Origin: Leuconostoc falkenbergense
GTDB lineage: Bacteria > Bacillota > Bacilli > Lactobacillales > Lactobacillaceae
DNA length: 40,252 nucleotides
Assembly: GCF_014634805.1 (NCBI RefSeq)
Contig: NZ_BMBS01000016.1
Span: 1-40,252 of the forward strand
Direction of reading: 5' to 3'
How positions within the stretch are numbered: the first letter of the stretch is position 1; each line of letters opens with the position of its first letter. A model generated the notes under the pieces. It was not told where the DNA came from. It saw nothing but the letters and a program-made list of their open reading frames with translations, and ran no database searches. Positions 8,570-17,200 of this stretch are shown piece by piece. Made by a program: the position numbers and the translations under genes.

Positions 8570-9922
8570 ATGAGAGATCTAACACAGGGCTCACCAGCTA
8601 AACAAATTTTATTTTTTACAATTCCTTTGGTTATTGGAAATCTGTTTCAACAACTCTATAATTTTTCTGACACACTAATTGTTGGTCAAACACTTGGTGT
8701 TAAAGCCTTAGCCGCCGTTGGTGCCACTGGCTCAATCATGTTTTTAATATTAGGATTCGTACAAGGATTCACAGCTGGTTTATCAATTATTACAGCACAA
8801 CGCTATGGGGCTCGTGATATTGCTGGCGTTCGAAAAAGCATGGCATCAACTTTACTAGTTTCAGGTATTACAACTGTGGTAGTGACTATTACTAGTTTGG
8901 TGATTGTTTATCCCTTACTCAAGTTAATGCAAACGCCTGCAGAAATTTTGAACCAAGCTTTTGTTTTTGTTGCTATTATTTTGGCAGGTATTTTTGCCAC
9001 AATGGGCTATAACGTTACTGCCAACGCATTGCGCGCTGTCGGCGACTCGCGTTCCCCTCTCATCTATCTAATTATTGGCATGGTTGCTAACATTATTTTA
9101 GAATTGTGGTTTATTTTGGGGCTTAAATTAGGTGTCGGTGGCGCAGCACTAGCTACCGTTTTAGCACAATTAATTTCTACGGTATTTAGCTTTTGGCATA
9201 TCTATAAGTACTCACCACTACTACAAGTTACACGCTCTGATCTCAAGTGGGACAGTAAAGATATTCGTATTCATCTTCATGCAGGATTGCCCATGGGCTT
9301 TCAAAGTTCCATCATTGCAATTGGCGCGCTCGTACTACAAGGTGCTCTCAATACTTTGGGAACAGATGCTGTTGCCGCAACAACTGCCGCACAGCGCATT
9401 GATCAAGTAGCCACGCTGCCGCTCATGTCTTTTGGTATTACAATGGCAACTTTTGCAGCTCAAAATTACGGCGCTAGACAGTTTGACCGTATTTTAATTG
9501 GTGTTAAACAAGCTTTAGTCATGAGTATGGGATTTGGTCTGTTCATGGGTATCATTGAAATTCTATTTGGTGATCTCGCAGTAATGTTGTTTGTTGGTTC
9601 AGGGCAACATGAAGTTTTGAACTTAGCGCAACAATATTTCTGGGCAAATGGTGCCTTTTATTACATCCTCTCGGCTTTATTTATTATCCGCTATGTATTG
9701 CAAGGCCTGAACGATGCAAAAACTCCCACCTACGCTGGTATTGCAGAATTAATTATGCGCACCGTAGCCGCCGTTGTTCTAGTAGGACCATTTGGCTTCT
9801 TTGGTGCTAGTCTCGCAAACGTTTTGGCTTGGGTGGGTTCACTGGTCGTTATGATTCCAGCCTATCGCAAAATCGTTAAAAATTTAAAGCAACAAACAAA
9901 AATCATCATTTCCGAACAATAA
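8570..9922 (+). CDS. MATE-family multidrug/cation efflux transporter
   Basis: This 450 aa inner-membrane protein of about 12 helices is a MATE (NorM/DinF-like) antiporter. The N-terminus DLTQGSPAKQILFFTIPLVIGNLFQQLYNFSDTLIVGQTLG is a typical MATE start, and the two six-helix halves are clear, with the second beginning near residue 235 (HLHAGLPMGFQSSII). Such proteins export cationic drugs or metabolites in exchange for Na+ or H+; the substrate here is unknown. A GGAG ribosome site lies 10 bases before the ATG. It is flanked by its own hairpin terminator and is divergent from gpmA. The 225-base gap before it holds only AT-rich sequence with a possible TAGAAT -10 at 8523. Confidence 0.9.
   Translation: MRDLTQGSPAKQILFFTIPLVIGNLFQQLYNFSDTLIVGQTLGVKALAAVGATGSIMFLILGFVQGFTAGLSIITAQRYGARDIAGVRKSMASTLLVSGITTVVVTITSLVIVYPLLKLMQTPAEILNQAFVFVAIILAGIFATMGYNVTANALRAVGDSRSPLIYLIIGMVANIILELWFILGLKLGVGGAALATVLAQLISTVFSFWHIYKYSPLLQVTRSDLKWDSKDIRIHLHAGLPMGFQSSIIAIGALVLQGALNTLGTDAVAATTAAQRIDQVATLPLMSFGITMATFAAQNYGARQFDRILIGVKQALVMSMGFGLFMGIIEILFGDLAVMLFVGSGQHEVLNLAQQYFWANGAFYYILSALFIIRYVLQGLNDAKTPTYAGIAELIMRTVAAVVLVGPFGFFGASLANVLAWVGSLVVMIPAYRKIVKNLKQQTKIIISEQ
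9908..9920 (+). promoter_or_regulatory. PurR box (PurBox) upstream of the purine permease gene
   Basis: ATTTCCGAACAAT matches the PurBox consensus AWWWCCGAACWWT at every position. It overlaps the last codons of the MATE gene and lies about 160 bases before the purine permease ATG. The window also encodes PurR, and a second exact match precedes purR. Because it falls inside a coding end, chance cannot be excluded, but a purine transporter directly downstream makes function likely. Confidence 0.6.
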
Positions 9923-9927
9923 ATTGA

Positions 9928-9987
9928 CAACATTCGTTTTAAAAGCGCTTTCATTTGTTTTCTATTTAGAATGTTGCGATTTTTTTA
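9928..9987 (+). terminator. Probable terminator of the MATE transporter gene
   Basis: CAACATTC and GAATGTTG form an 8-bp stem closing a 33-base loop, followed after two bases by a run of seven or eight T residues. The long loop makes it weaker than typical. Confidence 0.55.
9940..9953 (+). promoter_or_regulatory. Possible CcpA cre-like site
   Basis: TAAAAGCGCTTTCA matches the cre consensus TGNAANCGNTNNCA except for the second base, and its core is palindromic. It lies between the PurBox and the purine permease promoter, inside the terminator loop of the MATE gene. No ccpA gene is in the window. Confidence 0.3.
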
Positions 9988-10028
9988 TTATTTCATGGTC
10001 TTTTACACTTTAATTGTGCGCTAATGAC

Positions 10029-10037
10029 TGCTAGAAT
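10029..10037 (+). promoter_or_regulatory. Extended -10 promoter of the purine permease gene
   Basis: TGC-TAGAAT is an extended -10 element about 43 bases before the ATG. The -35 region is poor. Just downstream (10044-10061) is an imperfect inverted repeat, AGTACGT-TTT-ACGTAACT, near the predicted transcription start. Confidence 0.5.
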
Positions 10038-10079
10038 AAGACAGTACGTTTTACGTAACTAATTATTTGGGAGGCAATC

Positions 10080-11387
10080 ATGTCAACGATTGCACATTAT
10101 TTCAAGTTTGATGAACTCAATACGAATTTCCGTACTGAATTCATCGCAGGTCTCACTACTTTTGCGTCCATGGCCTATATTTTATTCGTCAACCCCACTG
10201 TTTTGGGGGCTGCAGGTATGGATAAAGGCGCAGTTTTCACAGCTACTGCTATTGCGTCAGCCGTGGCAACTATTTTCATGGGTGTTGTTGCACTTTATCC
10301 AATTGCAATAGCACCCGGGTTAGGTGTCAATGCCTTCTTTGCTTATTCAGTTGTAATTGGTATGGGCATTAAATGGCAAACTGCAATGGCAGGTGTCTTT
10401 GTTGCAGCAATCATCTTTGTTATTTTGACATTATTCAAGATTCGCGAGAAAATTATTAATATTATTCCCAAAAACCTAAAATTAGCCATTGCCTCTGGTA
10501 TTGGACTGTTCATTGCCTTTATTGGTTTACATGATGCTGGATTAATCGTTGCCAATAAAGATACTATGGTTGCTTTAGGCCATTTGACCGCACCTACATC
10601 ATTGCTATCAATTTTTGGCATCATTGTTACTTTTGTCTTAATGAGTCGCAAAACACCTGCGGCAATTTTCTTTGGTATGATTATAACTTCAATTGCAGGT
10701 ATTTTAACTGGCTTAATCAAATTACCATCAGCTATTATCTCACCAGCACCATCTTTGGCACCAACTTTTGGTGAAGGTGTCATGCATATTGGTGATATCA
10801 ATTCAATTCAGTTAATTACTGTCGTCATCACTTTTCTACTCGTGACATTTTTCGACACAGCCGGCACAATGATTGGTTTAGCAACGCAAGCCGGCTTTAT
10901 GGAAAATAACAAAATGCCTCGCGTTGGTCGTGCTTTAATGGCGGATGCCGTTGGTATGACGGTGGGTGCAGTCATTGGGACCTCACCTACCTCAGCATAT
11001 GTTGAATCGTCTGCCGGAATTGCCGTAGGCGGTCGATCAGGTTTAACATCTGTATTTACAGGCATATTTTTCTTGTTTGCATTGCTATTTTCGCCATTGC
11101 TTTCTGTGGTCACTTCACAAGTCACTGCGCCAGCCTTGGTTGTTGTCGGTGTGTTAATGGCTGAAAATTTGAGAGAAATTGATTGGGAAGACTTAGCGAT
11201 TGCTGCACCAGCATTTCTGATTGTCATTGGTATGCCACTGACTTACTCGATTTCAGATGGTATTGCACTAGGATTTATCTTATACCCTATTACAATGATC
11301 GCAACTGGTCGTGCTAAGAAAGTTCACCCACTAATGTACATTTTAGCAGTCATTTTCATTGCTTTCCTACTTATTATTGCTAGTTAA
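10080..11387 (+). CDS. NCS2/AzgA-family purine (hypoxanthine/guanine/adenine) permease
   Basis: This 435 aa membrane protein of about 12-14 helices belongs to the AzgA/PbuG/PbuO branch of nucleobase:proton symporters. The landmarks are the N-terminus FRTEFIAGLTTFASMAYILFVNP, the GLGVNAFFAYSV segment (about 79-90), DTAGTMIGLATQAGF (about 259-273) and GTSPTSAYVESSAGIAVGGRSGL (about 301-323), the last being a substrate-binding region of AzgA-like carriers. The exact base cannot be told from sequence. A strong GGGAGG ribosome site precedes the ATG. An exact PurBox upstream suggests control by the PurR encoded further along. I saw no purine riboswitch in the leader. Confidence 0.92.
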   Translation: MSTIAHYFKFDELNTNFRTEFIAGLTTFASMAYILFVNPTVLGAAGMDKGAVFTATAIASAVATIFMGVVALYPIAIAPGLGVNAFFAYSVVIGMGIKWQTAMAGVFVAAIIFVILTLFKIREKIINIIPKNLKLAIASGIGLFIAFIGLHDAGLIVANKDTMVALGHLTAPTSLLSIFGIIVTFVLMSRKTPAAIFFGMIITSIAGILTGLIKLPSAIISPAPSLAPTFGEGVMHIGDINSIQLITVVITFLLVTFFDTAGTMIGLATQAGFMENNKMPRVGRALMADAVGMTVGAVIGTSPTSAYVESSAGIAVGGRSGLTSVFTGIFFLFALLFSPLLSVVTSQVTAPALVVVGVLMAENLREIDWEDLAIAAPAFLIVIGMPLTYSISDGIALGFILYPITMIATGRAKKVHPLMYILAVIFIAFLLIIAS

Positions 11388-11396
11388 CAACGATTT

Positions 11397-11444
11397 AAAA
11401 GACCACCCTGTTAGATGAATAGATCTAACAGGGTGGTCTTTTTT
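11397..11444 (+). terminator. Strong bidirectional terminator
   Basis: A perfect 16-bp stem (GACCACCCTGTTAGAT with its complement, six-base loop) is flanked by A4 on the left and T6 on the right. It ends the purine permease transcript and can also act on the recN operon arriving from the other side. Confidence 0.93.
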
Positions 11445-11481
11445 CATATTTTATTTTCAATTCATGTGACAGCTACCAAAA

Positions 11482-13155
11482 TTAATTTGAGATTTTCTCT
11501 CGTAAGTCGCGCGCATTAGCCAAGGCAGTATCAGTCACGTTATCTCCCGATAGCATCATTGCGATGGCATGTATACGTCCCTCTTCATCGAGCGGTGTCA
11601 CCTGTGTAATCGTGCGATTTTGTTCTGTTGTTTTTGCAATCAAAAAATGGTGAGTTGCAGCCGCTGCTACCTGTGGCAAATGGGTAATTGCTAACACTTG
11701 TGAACCTTGAGCAATTGTTTGCATTTTCTTGGCAATGGCTTGTGCAACACGACCAGAAACACCGGTATCAGCTTCGTCAAATACAATCGAAACAATTCGC
11801 TGTTGTTTTGTAAATGTTGTTTTCAACGCTAGCATTAACCGCGCAGCTTCACCACCAGATGCAATTTTGACCAGTGGTGCCATGCCTTCGCCTTTATTGG
11901 TTTGAACATAAAAAGCAACCTTGTCACTCCCAGAGGCAATAAAACCTTCAATCGGCTCAAAATGAACCGCAAATTCTGCCCCATTCATTAATAAATCTTG
12001 TAACTGTTGGTTGACATCATGCTCTAATCGACGGGCTGTTTGCTGACGAACTTCGTGAAGCTTTATTGCCTTCTGTCTTAAGACCTGGCGCAAATCATTT
12101 TGTTTAATCTGCAATTGTTCCACATTGTAACCGTCATCGTTCACAACACTTAGTTCTTGTTCAATTTTATCTTGAAATGCTAACACATCACTGACAGTAG
12201 CACCATATTTACGCTCAAGTGTGTGAATGAGTTGCAAACGATCATCTATCCGAATTAATTCAGACTCATCATAAGTTAAATCATTAAATTGTTCTGTCAC
12301 ATCTCGTGCAACTTCTTGTGCAGTATAATAAGCATCTGAAATAGTTTCAGATAGCTCTGCATAGACAGCATCATATGCCGAAATAGCCTGTAACTGTTGC
12401 ATTGCTTCCGCCAATAAATCAACTGCACCACCTTGTTCGTCATTAAGTGCAGTTTGAACATTTTGTAAATGATCGGCTATTTTTTTGAAATTGTTCAATT
12501 TACCTCGTGAATCAAGTAATTGATTTTCTTCATCAGGTTGTAGATTTGCTTCATGGAGTTCATCTTGTTGAAATTTTAATAAATCGAGTCGTTGTGTAAT
12601 TTCACGCTGTGATGATTGTATTTTTCGAATACGCGTCGTAATTGTTCTGAACTCCTGAAAAGTGTGGCCATAATCTGATCGTACTTGAGACAATTTTTCG
12701 CCGCCAAATGCATCCAATAATGGCAAATGTTCATCTTGATTGAGCAACTGTTGTGTATCATTTTGACCTTGGATATCAACTAAAAAGCTACCAATCATTG
12801 CCAATGTTTTTAAGTTGACAAGAACACTGTTAACGCGAATCGTGCTACGACCATTTTGCGTTAATTCTCGATAAATAATTAATTCATTATCATCAAAATC
12901 AATGCCCGCTTCAGTCAATAGTTTGTATAGCTGTTCGTTATTTGGCAAGCTAAATACAGCTTGTAAGGTGGCTTTTTTACTTCCATGTCTCACCATCTCA
13001 GAGCTTGCTCGGCCACCGGTTAGCATTGACAGCGCATCAATAATAATTGATTTTCCGGCGCCTGTTTCGCCGGTCAAAACACTCATACCAGTCTCAAACT
13101 GTAATTCAATTTTTTCTATAATGGCAAAATTTTCAATAATAAGATCTTCTAGCAT
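11482..13155 (-). CDS. recN: DNA repair protein RecN
   Basis: RecN is an SMC-like ATPase that acts early at double-strand breaks. The 557 aa protein has the N-terminal MLEDLIIENFAIIEKI, Walker A GETGAGKS (29-36), a central coiled-coil region (about 150-370, with DEENQLLDSRGKL), the ABC signature in KIASGGEAARLMLAL, and Walker B IVFDEADTGVSG. The start is fixed by homology, since RecN proteins begin MLxELxIxNFAII, and by an in-frame TAA two codons upstream. The best Shine-Dalgarno sequence is about 25 bases away with a small hairpin between. The gene closes the conserved xseA-xseB-ispA-tlyA-argR-recN cluster. Confidence 0.96.
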   Translation of the reverse strand: MLEDLIIENFAIIEKIELQFETGMSVLTGETGAGKSIIIDALSMLTGGRASSEMVRHGSKKATLQAVFSLPNNEQLYKLLTEAGIDFDDNELIIYRELTQNGRSTIRVNSVLVNLKTLAMIGSFLVDIQGQNDTQQLLNQDEHLPLLDAFGGEKLSQVRSDYGHTFQEFRTITTRIRKIQSSQREITQRLDLLKFQQDELHEANLQPDEENQLLDSRGKLNNFKKIADHLQNVQTALNDEQGGAVDLLAEAMQQLQAISAYDAVYAELSETISDAYYTAQEVARDVTEQFNDLTYDESELIRIDDRLQLIHTLERKYGATVSDVLAFQDKIEQELSVVNDDGYNVEQLQIKQNDLRQVLRQKAIKLHEVRQQTARRLEHDVNQQLQDLLMNGAEFAVHFEPIEGFIASGSDKVAFYVQTNKGEGMAPLVKIASGGEAARLMLALKTTFTKQQRIVSIVFDEADTGVSGRVAQAIAKKMQTIAQGSQVLAITHLPQVAAAATHHFLIAKTTEQNRTITQVTPLDEEGRIHAIAMMLSGDNVTDTALANARDLREKISN

Positions 13156-13190
13156 AAGTTAATTTGTATCGATGATACATTTCCTTTCTA
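13156..13190 (-). promoter_or_regulatory. recN translation start region with hairpin between Shine-Dalgarno and ATG
   Basis: On the minus strand AGAAAGGAA (13189-13181) is followed by TGTATC-ATC-GATACA (13179-13165), a perfect 6-bp inverted repeat, then AATTAACTT and the recN ATG. No other purine-rich site precedes the ATG. If the repeat folds, the effective spacing drops to about 11 bases. It could alternatively be a protein-binding site. Confidence 0.5.
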
Positions 13191-13652
13191 CTATTTTTCT
13201 AATAATTTTTGAACCATGCTGGTAACTTGGATTGATGGCACCCCGTCCTTTAATAATACGAGGACAGAACCATCATCGCTTAAAGTTCCAAATATTTCTG
13301 GAAACTGAACCTGTTCAAATAAATTGGCTACCAACTGGCCATTTCCGGGTTGTACTTTTATCATGACCATGCCACGCTGCGCACTTTGGCTTAAAAAAGC
13401 TTGTTGTAGTATACGACGTAATCGTTGCAAATGAGGACGATCATCTTGTTTCGGCAAGTGATATAAAAAACCACCATGTGAATTTGGCACCTTAATCAAC
13501 CCTAATTCATTAATATCACGCGAAATAGTCGCTTGTGTGACCATTTCTCCTAACGTTTCAAAGTGAGCAACAATATCCTCTTGACGACCGATAGCATGTT
13601 CTTGAATGAGTTGAACCAATGCTTTTTGGCGAGCTTTTTTATTCATTGGCAT
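13191..13652 (-). CDS. argR: Arginine repressor ArgR/AhrC
   Basis: ArgR is the hexameric arginine-dependent regulator of arginine metabolism. The 153 aa length is typical. The N-terminal winged helix-turn-helix contains VTQATISRDINELGLIKVP (about 36-54), with the SR pair that contacts DNA, and the C-terminal oligomerisation and arginine-binding domain has IFGTLSDDGSVLVLLKDG (about 120-137). It overlaps tlyA by 14 bases, so it is part of the recN cluster, where this position of argR is conserved in Firmicutes. Several ArgR paralogues occur in LAB; this copy is the one linked to recN. Confidence 0.94.
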   Translation of the reverse strand: MPMNKKARQKALVQLIQEHAIGRQEDIVAHFETLGEMVTQATISRDINELGLIKVPNSHGGFLYHLPKQDDRPHLQRLRRILQQAFLSQSAQRGMVMIKVQPGNGQLVANLFEQVQFPEIFGTLSDDGSVLVLLKDGVPSIQVTSMVQKLLEK

Positions 13653-14475
13653 CTCCTGTGTGATTTAGCTGTTGGTAGGTTGATGTCAACAGTTGATCAA
13701 CATCAATATCATCAGCTATCTTTGGGTCTTCTACGCGTTGTAATACAGCTAAAAACTCGATATTTCCCTGACCACCCTTAATTGGTGAAAAAGTCAATTG
13801 TTCAACTGCAAATCCTTCACGCACCATCATGTTAATTGTCTGATTTAACACTTCGCGATGAACTGCTGGGTCCTTGATAATACCATTTTTGCCCACGTGC
13901 TCACGGCCAGCCTCAAATTGCGGTTTAATGAGTGCGACAACATGACCGTTCTTCGCAATAATGTCAGCAAGAGGTGGTAAAATGAGTCCCAACGAAATAA
14001 AGGAAACGTCAATTGTAGCAAAAGTTGGTTGCCCAAATGTAAAATCAGTTAGTTTGGCATAACGAAAGTTGGTATTCTCCATTACTTTAACACGCGCATC
14101 ACGACGTAATTTCCACACCAACTGATTTGTACCAACGTCCAAAGCATAAACTAATTTAGCGCCATTTTGCAACGCAACATCCGTGAAACCACCAGTTGAT
14201 GAACCGATATCCAATACAATCTTATCTTTTACAGATAATTCATAGGTGTTCAAAGCTTTTTCTAATTTTAGACCACCTCGGGATACATACTTGAGTTTCT
14301 CACCCTTAAAATGTAATTCAGTTGTCACTGGTATTTTTTGTCCAGCTTTATCTAAACGTTCTTCATTTTCGCCAAGAATTTCGCCAGCCATAACAGCACG
14401 CTTTGCCTGTTCGCGCGACTCAAAGAGGCCTTGTTGGACTAATAATACATCGACACGTTCTTTATCAACACTCAT
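13639..14475 (-). CDS. tlyA: TlyA-family rRNA (cytidine-2'-O)-methyltransferase
   Basis: TlyA proteins 2'-O-methylate rRNA cytidines (16S and/or 23S in characterised members). The 278 aa protein has an S4 RNA-binding domain at about 6-66 (RVDVLLVQQGLFESREQAKRAVMAGEI) and an FtsJ-like methyltransferase domain with the SAM motif VLDIGSSTGGFTDVALQNGA (about 90-109) and the segment ATIDVSFISL. The family was once annotated as haemolysin, which is misleading. It overlaps argR at its end and ispA at its start. Confidence 0.92.
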   Translation of the reverse strand: MSVDKERVDVLLVQQGLFESREQAKRAVMAGEILGENEERLDKAGQKIPVTTELHFKGEKLKYVSRGGLKLEKALNTYELSVKDKIVLDIGSSTGGFTDVALQNGAKLVYALDVGTNQLVWKLRRDARVKVMENTNFRYAKLTDFTFGQPTFATIDVSFISLGLILPPLADIIAKNGHVVALIKPQFEAGREHVGKNGIIKDPAVHREVLNQTINMMVREGFAVEQLTFSPIKGGQGNIEFLAVLQRVEDPKIADDIDVDQLLTSTYQQLNHTGDANE

Positions 14476-15380
14476 GATTTATCTCCAATAAAAGTGATTA
14501 ATTCTGATAACAACTCTGGGTGAAAACGATGATTCTCCCGTGCAATGTCATTCAAAATCGTCTGGGCATCATTCAGATAATTATCGCGTATTCTCTCAGC
14601 TGCGTTAACACCTACTAGATGTGGTAACGCATTGACTGATTCAGTTGTATCTTGCTGAAAATCATCCAGATCATCCTGAATTTGAAAGGCCAATCCAAGC
14701 TTTTCTCCAAAGTCAGCTATTTTCGTTACTAAGTCAGGATTAAAAGTCTCATCATTTGCGCTACCTTTAACCAAAAGCGCGCCTGCTTGCGCAGCGTAAC
14801 GCAATAAAGCCGCGGTTTTAGGTTGATAAATTAATGATAATAGACTTTCTTGGTCAAAATCACTCTCAGCACCATCATGATTTTGCATATCATGTATTTG
14901 GCCAAGCACCATACCATCTGCCCCTGCCGCTTCCGATAAATACTGCGTAATTGACACAATTGACGCCATCGTGGGTGCGCCAGACACTGTCAACGCCCGC
15001 GGAATGACGCTGAATGCACCTGTTAACAAAGCATCCCCTACCAAAATAGCATTTGCCTCGCCATACAAGGCATGCACACTAGGTTTACCTCGTCTTATCA
15101 AATCATTATCCATTGCCGGTAGATCATCATGCACTAATGAATATGAGTGAACCCATTCCACTGCCGTCGCAATTTTGAGTTGGCTAGGTGTTATCAATTG
15201 TTCAAAGCTATCTATAACAATCAAGGTTATTAATGGTCTCAAACGTTTGCCACCATTCAACACAGCATATTTCATCATCGCAACTAAATCATCATCTGAG
15301 CTAGCTTGAGATAAGTCATTTTCCAGTTGCGCATTAATTTTTGGCAACCATTCATTTTGAAATCCCTTTAAATTAGTCAT
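14472..15380 (-). CDS. ispA: Polyprenyl (farnesyl) diphosphate synthase
   Basis: The enzyme condenses isopentenyl diphosphate with allylic diphosphates to give farnesyl or a similar prenyl diphosphate, the precursor of undecaprenyl phosphate. The 302 aa protein has the first aspartate-rich motif DDLPAMD (85-91) and the second in [10 protein letters not shown] (about residue 230), plus GGKRLRP near residue 43. The location next to xseB is the usual one for ispA. Chain length cannot be fixed from sequence alone. It overlaps both tlyA and xseB. Confidence 0.93.
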   Translation of the reverse strand: MTNLKGFQNEWLPKINAQLENDLSQASSDDDLVAMMKYAVLNGGKRLRPLITLIVIDSFEQLITPSQLKIATAVEWVHSYSLVHDDLPAMDNDLIRRGKPSVHALYGEANAILVGDALLTGAFSVIPRALTVSGAPTMASIVSITQYLSEAAGADGMVLGQIHDMQNHDGAESDFDQESLLSLIYQPKTAALLRYAAQAGALLVKGSANDETFNPDLVTKIADFGEKLGLAFQIQDDLDDFQQDTTESVNALPHLVGVNAAERIRDNYLNDAQTILNDIARENHRFHPELLSELITFIGDKS

Positions 15381-15597
15381 TTGTTAATTCCAAATCCGAT
15401 AATTCCCCATTATCATCCATTACTTTAGCTAATGTTTCTTCAGCATTTTTTAGCGTTTTTTGCAAATCTTTAACCAAACCAACACCAGTTTGAAAATCAA
15501 CCAAGGCAGTTTCTAATGGTCGATCACCTTTTTCTAGTTGACTTACGATTGTTTCTAATTGTTGTAATTTTTCTTCAAATGTCAATTGTTCACTCAT
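15373..15597 (-). CDS. xseB: Exodeoxyribonuclease VII small subunit
   Basis: This is the 74 aa XseB subunit, which packs around XseA to form the single-strand exonuclease VII. It has the family core [33 protein letters not shown], mostly helical. It overlaps xseA by eight bases and ispA by eight bases, so all three are co-translated. Confidence 0.96.
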   Translation of the reverse strand: MSEQLTFEEKLQQLETIVSQLEKGDRPLETALVDFQTGVGLVKDLQKTLKNAEETLAKVMDDNGELSDLELTND

Positions 15598-16867
15598 GTT
15601 TTACTCCTGTTATATTTGCAACTACACTACCGTCAGCAAAGCGTACATTGATTTCATCGTTTTTATCTAATAACGTTACACTCCGAACTACTTTTTCATT
15701 TTGAGTCACAATCGTATAACCACGCGTCAAAATTTTCAATGGGCTTACAAGATCTAACTTGGCACTCAATAGCTGCAACCTTTCTTGGGCCGGTTGCAAT
15801 AAATGTTTTTGAAGTTGTTGCTGTCTTTGCACAATCGTGGTGTAGTCGTGTTGTGCATTAGTTAGTCGTTGATGCGTGAGTCGCACTAATGACCTAGCTG
15901 CTTGATCGACACGTTGATTATATCCTGTATATAATCGATCTGGTTGTTTGAAAAGGACATGATCAGTCATCCTAGTTAAACGTTGCTTTTGGGTGGTGAT
16001 GATTTGCTGTATTCTTGTCAACTGGCGTACTTGTAATTCTTGTAATCGAGATTGTATTTGTGCAAGTGTAATGGGCGTTGATAGTTCAGCCGCCGCTGTC
16101 GGTGTTGCCGCACGGCGATCTGCCACAAAGTCAGCCAGCGTATTATCTGTCTCGTGTCCAACAGAACTAATAACTGGTGTTTTAAGTGCGGCAATAGTAC
16201 GTGCTAGCTGTTCATCATTAAAGGCCCACAAATCCTCAATGGAACCACCACCACGACCCACAATAATAGTGTCAAATGCCATATCATCAATTCTGTTAAG
16301 CTGCCGAATAATTGTTGGCGCAGCTTTATCTCCCTGCACTACTGCTGGAAATAAAATAACTTGTGCTGTGGGAAATCGACGTTGTACTGTACGGGCAATG
16401 TCTTCAATAACTGCACCAGTCGGTGATGTGACGACTGCTATTTTTTTAGGAAATAATGGAATATCTTTTTTAGGTAAATCAAATAATCCTTCTGCCTGCA
16501 ATCGTTTCTTCAATTGTTCATAGGCTAAAAATAATTCTCCCACACCGTCTGGTGACATTGACTCCAAAATTAAGGAATACGAACCACGTGGTTCATAAAG
16601 TTCCACACGACCCACAGCGTTAATTTTCATGCCCTCTTCAGGCTGAAATTTGATTCGCTTCTGATAACCAAACATGGAAGCACTGATGACCGCATTCCCC
16701 TCAGAATCTTTGATTGAGAAATAGAGATGCGGGCCACGTCGTCGTCCCATGTTGGAAATCTCACCTGTAACATAGACTTTTGCGAGATAAGGATCCGCAT
16801 CAAACTTGCGTTTTAAATACGCAGAAAGCGCTGCTACTGTTAAATATTTATTATTTGTTTCTGACAT
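15590..16867 (-). CDS. xseA: Exodeoxyribonuclease VII large subunit
   Basis: XseA is the catalytic subunit of exonuclease VII. The 425 aa protein starts with an OB-fold (about 8-105, beginning [21 protein letters not shown]), followed by the catalytic core with [15 protein letters not shown] (about 144-158), [17 protein letters not shown] (about 202-218) and [28 protein letters not shown] (about 234-261). A long coiled coil follows, and the C-terminus contains the usual [14 protein letters not shown]-type motif ([15 protein letters not shown] here). AGAGG precedes the ATG, and TATAAT-like sequences lie 30-50 bases upstream. It opens the xseA-to-recN cluster; the folD gene often found upstream is replaced here by an RNA gene. 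Confidence 0.96.
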   Translation of the reverse strand: MSETNNKYLTVAALSAYLKRKFDADPYLAKVYVTGEISNMGRRRGPHLYFSIKDSEGNAVISASMFGYQKRIKFQPEEGMKINAVGRVELYEPRGSYSLILESMSPDGVGELFLAYEQLKKRLQAEGLFDLPKKDIPLFPKKIAVVTSPTGAVIEDIARTVQRRFPTAQVILFPAVVQGDKAAPTIIRQLNRIDDMAFDTIIVGRGGGSIEDLWAFNDEQLARTIAALKTPVISSVGHETDNTLADFVADRRAATPTAAAELSTPITLAQIQSRLQELQVRQLTRIQQIITTQKQRLTRMTDHVLFKQPDRLYTGYNQRVDQAARSLVRLTHQRLTNAQHDYTTIVQRQQQLQKHLLQPAQERLQLLSAKLDLVSPLKILTRGYTIVTQNEKVVRSVTLLDKNDEINVRFADGSVVANITGVKHE

Positions 16868-16925
16868 GGTACCTCTCGATTGTGCATAGTGATTATATAT
16901 AATAATTATACCTGAAAAAATGCAT

Positions 16926-16957
16926 AAAAAAACAACTAACCTGAAGGCTAGTTGTTT
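16926..16957 (-). terminator. Terminator of the 17 kb RNA gene
   Basis: On the minus strand AACAACTAGCC, a short TTCAG loop and GTTAGTTGTT form a stem of about 10 bp (one wobble or mismatch) followed by seven T residues. It lies about 60 bases before the xseA ATG. Confidence 0.88.
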
Positions 16958-17165
16958 AGTTTGGCATGCCAGATGCGCTCTGACGGGCGATTACTAGTTG
17001 TCACACTAATAATAAAGTCGCGTCACCTCAGTGTTAACACTGTTAGTCATGGTGAGATGAGATAGTTCCACAACACACTCATCATCTGCATCTATACGAG
17101 ATTTGTGACTTAACACGGCAGACCGCCTTCGGCGCTAATTCTTCAAGCGCTTCGACTCATCGCAT
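16926..17165 (-). ncRNA. Unidentified structured RNA gene, about 240 nt
   Basis: A clear minus-strand promoter (17172-17200) and terminator (16926-16957) bracket about 240 bases without an ORF, richer in GC than the surrounding gaps. Predicted elements by eye: a GCGCT/AGCGC hairpin (17151-17133) followed by CGAAGG, a CGG/CCG hairpin, GATGAG...CTCATC (two alternative 5' partners, near 17161 and 17083, for one 3' strand near 17060), GTTA-A-GTCA pairing with TGACTAAC, and a CAGTG/CACTG hairpin. A few elements echo the lysine aptamer in order, but most of that aptamer is missing. It does not look like tmRNA, RNase P RNA or SRP RNA. A 6S-type RNA is possible. I cannot assign a family. It could also be a long leader for xseA, but the terminator argues for an independent RNA. 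Confidence 0.7.
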
Positions 17166-17171
17166 AATTCA

Positions 17172-17200
17172 ATGATACCAAATATGTTCATGATAGTCAA
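17172..17200 (-). promoter_or_regulatory. Promoter of the 17 kb RNA gene
   Basis: TTGACT (17200-17195), exactly 17 bases, then TATCAT (17177-17172) on the minus strand. The predicted start is near 17165. The 22-bp palindrome at 17200-17221 abuts the -35 element. Confidence 0.75.

Noticed and set aside
10000-10079. Purine riboswitch before the purine permease
   Set aside because: None of the conserved purine-aptamer joints or the P1-P3 layout could be found; only an extended -10 and a small inverted repeat are present.
10343-11227. Long antisense open frames opposite the purine permease
   Set aside because: They are shadows of a hydrophobic membrane protein's codon pattern, with no ribosome sites or recognisable domains.
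17057-17165. Calling the 17 kb RNA a lysine riboswitch
   Set aside because: Only fragments of the consensus occur in order; loop-E motif, P2-P3 kissing loops and P4 are missing and the downstream gene is xseA. Mentioned only as a similarity.
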